Shown here: positions 1 to 12,490 of the stretch, piece after piece | Layout: each line of letters opens with the position of its first letter | Numbering within the stretch: the stretch's first letter is position 1 | Assembly: GCF_910596095.1 (NCBI RefSeq) | Contig: NC_056550.1 | Coordinates: forward strand, 7,960,501-8,024,500 | Source: Thunnus maccoyii | Taxonomy: Eukaryota; Chordata; Actinopteri; Scombriformes; Scombridae | Direction: 5' to 3' | DNA length: 64,000 nucleotides | Notes under the pieces: generated by a model | Databases searched by the model: none | What the model was told of the DNA's origin: nothing | What the model saw: the letters and a program-made list of their open reading frames with translations, nothing else | Translations under genes and position numbers: made by a program

Positions 1-2503
1 CGTCTGCAAATTAAATTCACGGGTAAAATATCATTGCTAGCTGTTCGCAGATTTGTATTATATATAATTTATTTTAATATTGTAGCAAATATTTTGCCCT
101 TGTAACGTTAATCACAACTGACTTGCTTCTCATCAAATTGAAACCAGTAAACAGACATGTAGCTGCCATTACCGTTGAACAAAAACAAAATGATTCGCCT
201 ACAATTGAGGAAGTTGGGGTTATTTTGATGCTTGCAGTTTGTGTCGAGTCTGTAACACACGAGTTAACTGTAGAGTGACAGCTGCATGAGTATGAGAGGC
301 GTAGCACTGCTCTGTTTTTCATGTGATTGTGAAATCCTCTGGCTTTGGGTCTTGACATTTTTTATTGCTGTACACAGGACTTATTTTGCTACGTCCATGT
401 AGGGATACTTTCTACGTATCAAGGAATTTAAAACTATTTCACACTTGGGATTTAGGGGATCACGATGATACATATAAATAATTTAATCAAAGTATAACAC
501 CTCAGGACACCCCCACCTCCACAACTACCTCTACCACTCTTCTAACCAGCAGGTATGTGCTGCAGCATCTTAACCAATCCACTGTCCCGCAGAAGATTAC
601 TACCATAATAGCACATGATACTTATCCCAGTGCAATGTGATGGGCTAATTCCACTTGCTTCACACACAGGCCATCTTTGGAAACATTAAATAACGCTTTC
701 CAGTTGCTACTCAATGTACATGTTATCTGTTTTTGCAGTAACTTGCAAAGACACATACTGTGTAAAAGTTTAAAATGAACACATATATTCAAAGGATAAC
801 CATATGGACACAGTCTTCAACATGCAGTGAACCAGTGTGCGATTTAAAACTGTGTTGTCACTGATCCTGTACCAAGTAATTAATCAATGGCACTTACTGT
901 GTAGCCTTGTGATTAATGTGGGTCTGTGGCTGCAGCACATGAGACACCCTTTTGGTATAATGAAACCTAACCCTTTATTAACCCAAATCCATCTGCCTCC
1001 ATCACCTCTACTATGGCAGGTTCTCCTCCCATCAGCCACGGTTGACAAGGAGGTCTGGGGCCTGCATCTTATGTGTAGTATGTTGGGTTAGTTGACGTTT
1101 TCACTTGAAATGGGGACAGTACAGTGCAAGTGGTTTTGAGTTTGAATCATTTAACAAGGCTCAGATGATCCAAAATGATAGTATGTCAGCTATCATCACC
1201 GTTTTAAGTAGTTTTGGAACAGGATTGGTGTCCGCAACTCTTTTTGTCCCACTTACAAAGTAACCTCTGGGATCATTTACTGTGCGATCCAGGGAGATCT
1301 GGATGGAGCACTGACTGTACAGCACTAGTCCTGCAGAATTGATGACTCTTCAGCTTGCTTGAGTTGGCAAGCCCATGAAACTGAGGTTGTCTGAGAATGC
1401 TTTGTCGTGCAATTTCTGAGTTGTCATGAGACAATTTCATGTTTTCTATAGGGCATGTGTGGATTAAGGCCACTCTTCATGGTGCACCACAGGAATCAGT
1501 AAAGCTGATACGGTCTATTTCATGTATTGCCTTGTTGAATTGTGGTTAGGGCAGATGACATGAACTCATTTGAAAGCTCAGAGCCTGACTGGAAGTGTGT
1601 TTTTTGAAGTTGCAGCAGTGCTACATTTGGAACGAGGGTCCACGGTTGCTATGAAGGGCACAGTTTGTTTACATAGTGTTCCCAGATTGGTGGTGAGGAA
1701 GCAAATCTCTTGGATAAATTAATGCCCTGCACAGATACATTCTCTGCAGCACTTTGCTTTCTGAAGTTTATTGCACAGAATTGTCTGAGGGCCATGACAC
1801 AGATAAAGCCAGCCAGCGCTCCTCGGCTGCTCATGCCTTCCCTCCCTTGGCAGTGTCGGCACAGAACAGTGGAGAGCTTAGTCTTGCTTTCGCAGTGGCT
1901 GCACAATGTGGCGTGGTAGAGGGAGTACTAAATAAATGATGATCTTGGTCCAGCATCACGTGCAGTTCAGCCCAGAAAATGCACTTCATTTCCTTATGTG
2001 TGCCAAATCTTAGTACTCATGCAGCAGTTGATACTGCTCCACTTCTTGTCCAAATGGCAACTGGCGTTTCTGTCTAGCCCTCATTTTGCTGTATTTCTTT
2101 CTCCTCCCTTCCCTGCTTTTGCTGATCTCACTGAATCCCCCCCCCTCCTCTCCCAACTACCCTACAAATCTAATCGTGTGTTGCTGGAGGCCAGACAGCT
2201 GTTTGCTGATCAACTAGCTCTGCTCAGGCTATGTTCTCACACAAACTCTCACATGCTCAGGTCGGTGTGTCCAGGATTGACGATCATCATGTGAGAAGCT
2301 GACTGACTCCTGTGGATACCCTCCCTTGTTCTACCACTTTGGAGAGTGGAGGAAATACACCAATGTGATGTACAGTTCAGATGCACAGTAGCTCATCCTA
2401 TAATTTTTCAGTGTTGGTGGTGAGAGAGACACAGACAAGCTGGCCTGGTGTTACATGTCCTTTACAGTCTTCTAATCATCTCTGTGTTATCTATTGATGA
2501 CAG
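1..2503. other. Non-coding DNA upstream of csnk1e coding start
   Basis: No open reading frame here is supported by splice sites or recognisable homology. The sequence is AT-rich and not CpG-island-like, so the csnk1e promoter and first non-coding exon may lie to the left of the window, which would make most of this stretch csnk1e intron 1. A plausible acceptor ending at about 2503 (pyrimidine-containing tract, then GACAG) sits 15 bases before the csnk1e ATG. This fits the vertebrate CSNK1E pattern of a non-coding first exon. I see no further structure beyond short C and T runs. Confidence 0.5.
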
Positions 2504-2518
2504 TGACGACTCGCAACC

Positions 2519-5500
2519 ATGGAGCTGAGAGTGGGGAACAAGTACCGGCTCGGGCGAAAGATAGGGAGTGGTTCCTTTGGAGACATTTACCTTGGTAAGT
2601 GGAAACGGACGCTGTTTTGTTTTTCAGTTGCATGCCTAACCCAACTTTCCATGTGTCTCACAGTCTCTCTTTTCATTCCGTACCATTAATTTCCCCCCCC
2701 CCCTCATCTGGGCGCTGAACCTGATTTTTCCTTCACATTCATCCATCATTTGCCTGGTAGTGGTGCGATTGCCATGGCTCTTACAGTTGTGGTTGTATTT
2801 TTGTGTCTCTCTTCAGGTGCCAACATTGCCACTGGTGAGGAAGTAGCCATCAAGCTGGAATGTGTGAAGACCAAACATCCACAGCTGCACATTGAAAGCA
2901 AGTTCTACAAGATGATGCAAGGAGGAGGTAAGGAGTGAATACAGCTTTGACACGCTTGGCAAGATTTTTCAACACATTCTTTATCAAATTTTCTGTCTCT
3001 GGCAATATTATAGATATAGATGCCCCAGTAAGTCTGCTGGCAAGATGTACAATGAATTATTTTAAACAAAATATGAATGACTTTCAGTAATTTTCAAATT
3101 GTTATGATAGAAAACTAGAGATGAGTAAAGGCATTTCCAGGAATTGCTTTTTTTGTCACATTCACTGTGTTTAAGTGTAAAAACATTACAATCATCATAG
3201 TAGGTGTGCCAGTGAAAACAAGTTGAACAGACTTCATGCTGACTGTGTTGATGTGTGTATTCTAGTGGGTATTCCATCGATAAAATGGTGTGGTGCCGAG
3301 GGAGACTACAACGTGATGGTGATGGAGCTGCTTGGTCCCAGTCTGGAGGACCTTTTCAACTTTTGCTCCCGGAAGTTCAGCCTAAAGACCGTCCTGCTAT
3401 TGGCAGACCAAATGGTACAAATCAAACCCTCATGTTCAAATTGAGACAGTTTCCAAGTCTCCTCAGATAAGATGTCACTATGTGAAATAGATCTGTTTAC
3501 AAATAGATTTCATAGAAAGAATATTTATGATCCCACTAGGTCATATGCATGACCTACTTGACTTTAATTTGTTTGTGCACGCTCTATATATAAACATTGC
3601 ACATGATTCCCCCAAGGCTTCTTTAAAGATTATAGATGTTTTGGTCTTCACTACTCTTGTGCACTCAGTGTACTTTGTAATTCTGGCCTCTTCTTAGACT
3701 GTGCTGGCCTAGATATTTCATTTCATAGACGGCTCTCTCAAGCACAACTCATCTCACCTTTTGTTCTAACTGTAGCCAAGTTGCTGTGTCAGTCCTCTAT
3801 ATAGATGTTTGACTCTCCACTTACAGCCGGGAGTTATCACCTTTCTGTGTCCTGTCTTCATATATCTTGTCGTCCTCCCTTGTTCTCCTTTACGCCTTTA
3901 GTTTTGTCTAGATATTGATGTTTTGAGTGCACCTACTACAGCTCAGTGACTAAAGCTTTACTTTGTACCAAAGTATTTTATGTTGTGTGCTGCAGAGCCT
4001 GACAGTGTCACCACTCTTTGTCTCACCTGTCCTCTTTTAGATAAGTCGCATCGAGTACATCCACTCCAAGAATTTCATCCATCGGGATGTGAAGCCTGAC
4101 AACTTCCTAATGGGCCTTGGCAAGAAGGGTAACCTGGTGTACATCATTGACTTTGGCCTGGCCAAAAAGTACCGTGATGCCCGCACACACCAGCACATCC
4201 CTTACAGGGAGAACAAGAACCTGACTGGCACAGCTCGCTACGCCTCCATCAACACACATCTTGGAATTGGTAAGGAACACTCAGAGTATACACACAAACC
4301 TGACATGCTTACTGTTTTTTGATTAAGGCTATTGTGTATAAGTCTCAAGAACCAGTGCCAGATTAGTTATTTGTAAGGCAGAGTATTGGTTAGACTCTCA
4401 AAAAGCAGCACTGCTCCAGGCAGTTCTGTTATAGCCCCATAATGTTTTCTAGAAAGACTCTATTATAGTTGAAGTGATTGATGTATTTTTACATTCTATA
4501 TATTACTGCTATGGTAGGGAGGTTCAAGCGTTTGAAAGTGTGGATAATCCTGACTAAAGCAGACAGAAATGCAGCAAGGTAAATTGTGTTCAGTCCAGTC
4601 CAGAACTTTTACATGTCAGGCCCATCTTACCTCTTTTCCCTATAAAACTGTCAATAATAAATGTAATATTTTCAATCCATTTGAATTATTTGCTGTCTCA
4701 CGGTTACCTGGTGTCCATGGAGTGTGTGGAGTATTCATAGTGTGGTCCTAAACAATAGGCAGCCTTAGTAGGGATTTAGACCGAAAACAACTGAGTTTAA
4801 TCAATGCAGGGTGCTAGGTTGGTGGGGGCATGTTGCTTAATGTAGCAACGTTAAATATGACCCAAGAAGTCCAGTTTAGTAACAGATCTGTGAATGTGAG
4901 GGCTTATCAGATGCCAACACACTGCAAAGCGGTTTATAAAGACAGCTTTTTAAAACTCTGGAAAGTTACCACCATGGCAACTTTTATCTTTTGTCATGTC
5001 AGCTGAGAGGTAAGCAGTAGCAATACTTACAAACATGCTTTACAAATGAATCTACCAGGAATATGCACTAGCATGTGTATGATTGGCCAACCCAGTGCCT
5101 TGCCAGATGACACCATGTTGTGTTGCAGAAAAAGTTGAGCCTGGTTAAACTTTTTTCTGGATGACCCTGCGTTTTGACTTTTCATTCAAATGAATGATAG
5201 GCGTGAACACGGCCTTAGTCCTCTGGTTTACGAAAATTCTGTGTAATCCTGCCTCCAAATACCATGTAAAGTGTGATTCATCGGAGCTGGCTTATGATTT
5301 CATCTCCTGTTTATGACACTCATGCTTTGCCTGGAGGTGTAATACACTTCATTGTATGCTGGATTTTCCAGATTGTCATAAGTTGTCTTGGGAATCTTTT
5401 TTTAATCAGTCACATCCCTTTTCACTGCGCCCTTGTGTCTGTGTCAGAACATAATAATGGTCTTGAGTTCTTACTGGGGCCTAACATTTTTCAGCCAGGA

Positions 5501-8500
5501 AACTACCAATTCTAGCTCTGCATTCCATAAACTGATGTTCATCGTTGACACCCTGCCTCTCCTTCCCTTGTCCCCCTGTTTCATTTTGGATGTTCCTCCT
5601 ATCTGTATCGGTCTCTTTGTTTATACCCACCTTATCAGATCACACAGAGGCTGTGAGGGGAGAGGGCTCATGAGAGAAAAAGGAAATGCCGCTTGGGATG
5701 GAAAATGTCATTTTAGTGTAATGAGCTCAAATACATTCTGCAGAGCACTTTTTATGACTAACCACTAGCTGAACAGTTGCAGCCCCAATAGGTTATATAT
5801 CTCTGATGTATTCTGGTTAGATGTAATTGACTTATATATCGACTGGAGGGACAAACGTAAATAGAGGTGTACCGATATGGAATTTCAGGGCTGATAACAA
5901 TAGACGATAATTATTTGTTTGTTGTGGCCGATATGATACAATAAACAATAATATTAATCAGACAATAAAGGCTAAAATGTGAAGAGGACAATAAGGGCTA
6001 TATATTTTCAATGTGAAACTTACCAATCAGTATTGGCGGTTAGTGTATGTTGTGATTTCCTTACCTCACTTCCACTTTGTAAAGCATATATAAACACATG
6101 GTTCAGGAAGTCATTTTATTGCCTCTAAATAAAGGGAAGAACCACACTTTCAAGTGTTGTCTGATTAACTTGCTTCACAGGTTTCTCAGTAAGAAGTGCC
6201 TCATGAATACCTTATTTTGTTGGGTTATCATGTCAGGGAAATCAGCAACATGCTAAAAGATTACCTCACATTATATTACCATTTATCCTCCACACATACT
6301 GTATGTATCTGTAACAGACCCACAGATACTCAGTAAAATAGATAAGCAGCCCTGCACACTATGACCCAACCAGTTACCTCCATCTTTCTCTCGTATTTCC
6401 AACTGAAGTTGTGGTGAAAATTAGTTGTTTTGCTGAGTTGTGACGTATTCCCAACTTGAAGATCACTACAATGTAACATTGCTTCAAAGCGCAGGACCTT
6501 TTGTCCTAAGAGATGTAGTCTTTAATTTCTTGACTGCATGCGCTAACTTTTATTGGCCTATTAGTTGCCTGTAATCAACACAAATGATAAAGTCACAGGT
6601 GACTGAAGAAGTCAGAAGTTTCTTATTTCAAAAACTGTAAACAGGTTCTGTGGTAAAAAGTCCTCAGCACTAAGCAGACATCTCTCAGCTTTCTCACTCA
6701 CTCTAAAATGCACTTTAACTCTCTGTCCACAGAACAGTCAAGACGTGATGACCTGGAGTCTCTCGGCTATGTCCTCATGTACTTCAACCTGGGATCTTTA
6801 CCCTGGCAGGGCCTCAAGGCTGCTACCAAAAGACAGAAGTATGAACGCATCAGTGAGAAGAAAATGTCCACCCCCATCGAGGTTCTTTGCAAAGGATACC
6901 CTTGTAAGTGATGTTGCTATGGATGCCTCTGTGTTTTGGGGTGCACCTGTATTTCTGAAATTACCTGCAGTGATAGTTTTATCAGTATGGAATTGAACAT
7001 CAACAATGCAAATGTTATCTAATCACAAAAAGGTCATCACTCATTCAATGATTTTGTGTGACGCTTACTGACAGACTTGTTTGCATTTTGATTTGCTCCT
7101 CGCATGACTGATTCTCTTGTTGTTTATTCCCCTACAGCTGAGTTCTCCACATACCTGAATTTTTGCCGTTCGCTCCGTTTTGACGACAAGCCAGACTACT
7201 CTTACCTACGACAGCTCTTCAGGAATCTTTTCCACCGACAGGGCTTCTCCTATGATTATGTCTTTGACTGGAACATGCTCAAATTTGTGAGTTGACATGA
7301 AGTGTTTCTAACTGAAGTAGTTAACTGATGTTTTGGTGCCACTTTACTCTTTCATCACAGCACTCAAAAATCTTGCTTCCAGACAGCTTTCTATACAATA
7401 TAGTTAATTTAAAGATCTTGTCTATCAGGGTGCCAGTCGGACAGCCGAAGATGGGGATCGAGAGAGGAGGGCGGGAGATGAGAGGGATGAGCGGATTGGT
7501 GGAGCCCCCAGGGGATCTGCAACACGGGGCATCCCCCCAGGTCCCAACCCTGGGCCTGCCAACAGAGTCAGGAACGGGCCAGAGCAGGCCATTTCTAACC
7601 CTGCCTCACGGGTCCAGCAGTCTGGTAAGTGTTATGCAAAATTGCCAAAGTGTCAAATAGAAGTTGAGTTATAGTAAAATTAGTTCCCCTCTTAAACTTA
7701 AAATAATACCATACTGATACTAGAATATTTTCTTCCTGAATATCCAAATAAATTGCGTTCAGTTCTAAATTTTACACATTATTTCAGGGAACACGTCGCC
7801 TCGTGCAATTTCTCGTGCAGAGAGGGAGAGGAAGGTGAGCATGCGGCTCCACCGTGGGGCTCCTGCCAACGTATCGTCCTCTGACCTCACAGCCCGTCAT
7901 GACCAATCCAGAATTTCCACATCACAGGTGAGAAAACAAACACCTCCTTTGGTCAGCCAGGTGACACACACTGTGTTAGTGGGGAAAAAATGGAAATTTG
8001 TGAGAATAAATTTGAATTGGCCAATGCAAATGTTATGTTACAACAGAATGATCCACTGGATTAACATTTTGCATAGGGCAGGACATCTAAAAAACTTAAA
8101 TGCTTAAAAGGGGACTCCACCGAGTTTACACACAGTCTGCTTACAGGTGTTGGGAAGTACGATTGCATATGTGGAAAAAGGTTGTATAAAACCTTTTGTG
8201 GCTCCAGAGGGAGCTTCATTAAATCTGATAAATTTCCTCAAGTTATGTCAGTTGAGTTGGTGTCAGGTGAGGCTAAAGATCACAAGTCTGAACAAAAAAA
8301 ATCTGACCATCAAGACAATTTTATAGGAGTGCAGGGCTAAATCGGTGGAGTGCTCATCTAAGTAACTGTATGCTAATGTTACAAGTGAAAGTCCTTTATT
8401 AAAAGATGTTGACTTGCATAAAAGCACAGAAGTATTATCAAACAAATCCACTTAGATTTACTTTAAGTCTCTTCAAGGTGTTCATTTTAAATATCTAGAT

Positions 8501-9285
8501 AGTTTAATCTGTAATAAAGCCACATTTTATTACTGATCATATATTTTGTGTGAAAAATCTGAATCTGCAGAGTGACAAGCTGATAAATGTAGTAGAGTAG
8601 CGGGTACAATGTTTCCCCCTGAAATACACTGAATCTGACCGAATCCCTCTTAGTAGAAGTGGAGTAGAAATGTACATTTATTAAATATCTGGTAAATGTA
8701 ATAACTTTAATAAAATAAATGGAAATACTCAAGTTAAGTACATATACATCATAATTGTAATTCAACACAATATTATAGTAAATGCACTTGGATACTTTCC
8801 ACTGTTGCAAAAATCTCACCATCTAACAAATGAGTTGATGTGGCAGGAAACCACTAGTTGGCCCTGCTTGTTGTTTCAGGGGAAACAACAAAAAAGGAGA
8901 TTATTATCTTTGGGAGTTTTACAATTAATGTATTACTTTCTGTCTTGTTTTTCTGTAGGATTGCTCTCTGCTTTAACCCAGTTTGAGAGTTTGATGTGTT
9001 TGCACGTTACCTCAAGGCTTAAACACCACAGATTCAGCATCCTTAGCAACAAGTTTGTGATGCGCAGTCAAAGTTGTCAGAACAATATTACTATTGGGCG
9101 ACCGTCGTTATCATGACAAAATGTGTCCTGGGAACTGTATGGATGTGTGATATTGCTTCTTATAGGGGGATGTGTGTGTGTGTGTGTGTGTGAGTGAGTG
9201 ACAACTAGACTTCTTGATCCTCCTCTGATTGTATATTCTGGTTCTTTTGCAGGTCAGCGTGCCATTTGAGCACATGGGGAAGTAG
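2519..9285 (+). CDS. csnk1e: Casein kinase 1 epsilon, 9 coding exons, 417 aa
   Basis: Serine/threonine kinase of the CK1 delta/epsilon class; the family phosphorylates PER clock proteins and Dishevelled in the cytosol and nucleus. Coding exons: 2519-2594, 2817-2927, 3266-3414, 4041-4269, 6733-6903, 7138-7286, 7429-7624, 7788-7927, 9253-9285; all junctions are GT-AG and the total is 1254 nt. The start ATG has a strong context (A at -3, G at +4). Visible landmarks are the glycine loop GSGSFGD (16-22), VAIK Lys38, HRDVKPDN with Asp128, DFG Asp149, and Arg178 (the residue mutated in the hamster tau allele of this kinase). After residue 295 comes the variable, Ser/Arg/Pro-rich autoinhibitory tail. 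The tail ends [10 protein letters not shown], close to the CK1 epsilon ending, which argues for epsilon over the main delta isoform. Human CSNK1E is 416 aa. Confidence 0.96.
5862..6400. repeat. Probable decayed hAT-type element in csnk1e intron 4
   Basis: A hAT-like terminal sequence, TAGAGGTGTACCGATATGG, starts at 5862 and is followed by AT-rich sequence with repeated 'gataat/acaataa' words typical of teleost non-autonomous hAT copies. I found no matching right end (ACACCTCTA) and no target duplication, so the right boundary is a guess and the copy looks truncated or decayed. It lies in the 2.46-kb intron 4270-6732, the longest csnk1e intron, in which I see nothing else. Confidence 0.4.
8090..8260. 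repeat. Teleost-type interspersed repeat fragment in csnk1e intron 8
   Basis: The block 'ggggactccacc...tttacacac...ttgtataaaaccttttgtggctccagagggagc' resembles a repeat I recognise from many teleost introns and UTRs. It has no coding potential. The family name and exact ends cannot be fixed by eye. Confidence 0.45.
8300..8812 (-). repeat. Teleost 'ACTTAAGTAC/TACTTTCCACTG' repeat in csnk1e intron 8
   Basis: The right part carries words such as 'aatactcaagttaagtacatat' and ends '...cacttggatactttccactgttg'. This is the characteristic end of a very common fish dispersed repeat rich in TACTT/AAGTA words. A related copy in the other orientation lies at 27610-28095. Boundaries are approximate. 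Confidence 0.5.
9171..9192. repeat. (GT)n microsatellite
   Basis: Eleven TG dinucleotides in csnk1e intron 8, about 60 bases before the acceptor of the last coding exon (9253). Confidence 0.9.
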
Positions 9286-10695
9286 AACTGTTTGGCTCTG
9301 CATGCACATGAAACTTGACAGGTGAGGTCTAGTTTCACTCACACACCGACTGCAGAAATACTCTACTCACCAATACATTGCCTTCTCAAATGACTAACAA
9401 TCCACTTGTTGTTACAGGGCTGCAAGGTATATTCATCGCTCCGGTTTATTTTCCTTCATTTTTACCTTGTCTCATGAAAAGATCATTGCCAATGGACACA
9501 TGGATCTTTTGGACAGTAAAGGATCCAGGGATGTACGTGACTGTATCCAACATCCACTCTTTCATGAACCCTCTTTGCTAAACCCTGGATCACCACCACC
9601 TCACTACAAAAAGCAAACGAATGACAGTGCTGCACCATTATTACCCCATGGTTGCTTATAACTGCTCCCCCCCTCCTCCTAAAAACATTCCCACAATAAC
9701 CCTCTGTCTGACAAATGTGAAGAACTGCATTAAAGAAGCAAAAAGGTATCTGAGGCACACGCATGTTTCTCGTCGAAGCTCAACTTCCTTTTTCATTTAG
9801 GCTTAGTAAAGATTTATCTTTCCGTTTTAACACTGCAGAACAACTTTTGAGTGAATGTCGTCTTTTCAGTCTTATATGAGAAAAACCTTTTAATTGGCGC
9901 TTGTTATGAGTTTCATTTCTTTGCTTTTTTTGAGAGAGAAATAACAGCTAAAAGATGAAGAAATGGGGAAGAGGTAGGTGAGAGGGTAGTGTATAAAAAG
10001 AAAGGTAAGGTTGAAAGGATGAGTAAGTTATGTTTTAGCTGTTTTTTTAGAGTAATGTTTCTGTTGAAGTAACCGTTGGTGCTTGCTTGCCCTTCATCCA
10101 TGTTGTGATGATTTACTGTCCCTCAAAACTTAGCCACCAAAAACATCCACCACACCCCTTTCTTTGCCTGTCTTGACTTGCGTGTTTTCTCTGGTTTTAA
10201 TGTAAGTAAGTGGGGTAAGGTGAAGAATGACCATAGATATTGCAAAGACACACTCCAAGTCTTGAGGGAAGCTCCTCAGGAAATTATCAGTGTATTTGAC
10301 CAGAGACCATAGCTGCCCGTTTTGACTAACAAATAGCGGCTGCAATTTTTATGATAGTTCTTAATGTTACCTTTTTTATTCTTTTTGTTATTGGAGGTCA
10401 TAGGGGAGTGGGCAGGCTCTGTTAGGGATGGGTCTTAGGGGGATGGGGGCATCCAATGATTTTTTTTTTTTTTTTTTAATGTTTACTTCACTGTAAATAT
10501 TTTTTATTTCGATGTAAAGCCAAAATGTGGTTATTTGTTTTAAGGTGTAAAGTAGAAAAATGCATACTAATGACATAAATTGGGGTTGGGTTCAGAATTT
10601 TAGGTATTTAAAGTACTAAATAGAGGGATGGGCTGCTGTTGCTTTGCCAGCTGGGTCATCCAACATTTTGTGTGTGACAGTGAATCCCTGCTAAG

Positions 10696-10701
10696 AATAA
10701 A
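10696..10701 (+). terminator. csnk1e: csnk1e proximal poly(A) signal AATAAA
   Basis: Canonical hexamer followed within 40 bases by T/GT-rich sequence, suitable for cleavage and polyadenylation of csnk1e. Confidence 0.6.
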
Positions 10702-11250
10702 AGATTCATTTTTAGTTTGTATGCAGATTGTTTTTTCTCTGTTCTGTCTATTTATGTTAAACTAATTTTTATGTCTGAAATAACTTTCTCTCCTTAATGC
10801 TCTTATTTTGGATTCCTCTTCCTGTAACTTATTAGAAGTAGCTTGTTTGTAAAGGTTTTTTTGCCTGTCCCTTTGCTCTTCCCTTCTTATACTTTAAAGA
10901 CTGTCTGACCACCTCATATTATACATAGGGCTTTCAAAATTCCCTCTGCAAAAATGATATGCTAATAGTTTGATGTCACATTTGGTTTTTAACCTCCAGC
11001 AACCTTGATGATGTCATTCAGAAGAAAACATAACTGATTTAAACGCAGGGATGTGTAAATAGTGGTGTACTGTGTGTAATTACCTTTGTACAGGCCACCA
11101 TGACCCAGTGGCATAGTAACTGTTGTGATGGGGATGGTATAGAAGAGGTTGAGGTGATGGGAATTTCACTTTATGTATTGTGTACTGATATCTTGTACAG
11201 TTCTTTAACACACTTTATTTACAACAGTATTTGTGTATATTTTATGAAGT

Positions 11251-11256
11251 AATAAA
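11251..11256 (+). terminator. csnk1e: csnk1e distal poly(A) signal AATAAA
   Basis: Canonical hexamer. About 200 bases further on is an NRF1-like motif and the start of the presumed tmem184b promoter, so csnk1e transcription must end close to the start of the next gene. Confidence 0.6.
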
Positions 11257-11439
11257 AACGAATAACGTTGCTCACACCTTTTTGCTGACCTGGTTATTGC
11301 GCATCTTATGCTTCCTGCTGTAGATGATTTGAAGCTGGTGTGTTTGTTTTTAAGTGGAGGTTGTGGACAAAACAGCACACGCAGTGCAGTCTAACCTGTA
11401 CAAAGTTACATCATGTTCAATGGCAAAGACCCAGAGATG

Positions 11440-11974
11440 TGGAAAAGCGTCATTACGCATGCGCCAGAAGCGGAGTTTTTGCTGGCAGCTGCTGCTGTTG
11501 GTACAGTGGACTGCTGCTGGTGATGTGGATGAAATAACGGTGCCTAGTTCATCAGCTTTGGATGGGGAAATGGCAAGATAATACAAGTTATTTTACATGG
11601 ACTATATTTTAATATTGTAACTTGAGTGTTTCGCTTGTTAAAAGCGTATTATATTTCTTTGCTTTGTTTTGACTTTACGGGGAGAAGCAACAACAAGCTA
11701 GCGCCAGGCTAGGAAGAAGAGCTAACGTTAGCTAGCAGCGCTCGGCGTAGTTAACGCTCAGCTGCCGACACTTGCCAGCTTTACAAAAAGGGACAAGTTT
11801 CCGGGTTTCAAAGAATGGTGCAGTGATTAGATAAGGGGCTGGCTTTCTTCTGAATGTTATCGTTTAGCCAATTAACTTTTTGTACTCCAAAAGGTTTGTA
11901 GTCGACTTGAGATGATGAGCTAAATTGATGCTTGGATTGAAACCAGCGCCGCACATCAAACAACTGCAGAGGAG
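11440..11974 (+). promoter_or_regulatory. tmem184b: tmem184b promoter and 5' UTR exon
   Basis: The sequence 'cgcatgcgc' at 11456-11464 resembles the NRF1 palindrome (GCGCATGCGC) found in housekeeping promoters. It is followed by comparatively CpG-containing DNA (11700-11760) and a splice donor, GAG|GTAAGT, after 11974. Splicing from this donor to the acceptor at 14806 puts the first coding ATG at the exon boundary. The transcription start is inferred, not seen. The exon holds two short upstream ORFs, at 11912-11923 and from 11928 to the splice. Confidence 0.65.
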
Positions 11975-12469
11975 GTAAGTAAAACAGCAGAATAGGGTAG
12001 GGTCATGAGCACTGAATGGTAGCTACTGTTTTTTCATTCTAGTGTGTTTTTCTGAACTCGCAGACGATTTCAACACAGTCAAAATTGGCAGCACTGAAGT
12101 AAATATTACAACTGCTGAATTCCTATTAAATAGGATGTGTCTTTCTCTAAAATGCAGTTCAGCTATGTGTATACTGTTATAAGGGTTGAAAGCTGGGAAA
12201 CCTGCTCCCTCGTTCTTTGTGGGATTTGTTATAGCCACTCTTAGCACAATCACAATGACTTGTGATCATTGTTAAGTAGCCCTGTTGTCTTCAGTGCCTC
12301 TGGACGCAGCCTCAATAGCCTGATGCTTGACAGTATGTTAAAGGCAGCTCTCCTAGCCTGAGGACTTATGATGGCCTGTCACAAAGACTGCTGATTCGAT
12401 TGAGGTCAAAGTACAATGCATGTTTTGAAACCTACCCAGGGGTGCAGTCAGCAGGATTGATGAGTTGTC

Positions 12470-12490
12470 CCTCTCTCTCTCTCTCTCTCT
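12470..12490. repeat. (CT)n microsatellite
   Basis: About ten uninterrupted CT dinucleotides in tmem184b intron 1. Confidence 0.9.

Larger units (their letters stand above)
9286..11275 (+). other. csnk1e: csnk1e 3' UTR with two candidate poly(A) sites
   Basis: There is no coding exon between the csnk1e stop and the tmem184b promoter. Canonical AATAAA signals occur at 10696-10701 and 11251-11256, giving predicted 3' UTRs of about 1.4 and 2.0 kb. A poly(T) run lies at about 10460-10479. A few short ORFs are present but none has a recognisable product. An additional intron in the UTR cannot be excluded by eye. Confidence 0.6.

Noticed and set aside
3541-4040. Extra csnk1e exon in intron 3
   Set aside because: Exons 3 and 4 join in phase 0 to give the uninterrupted kinase sequence ADQM|ISRIEY, so no further coding exon is needed.
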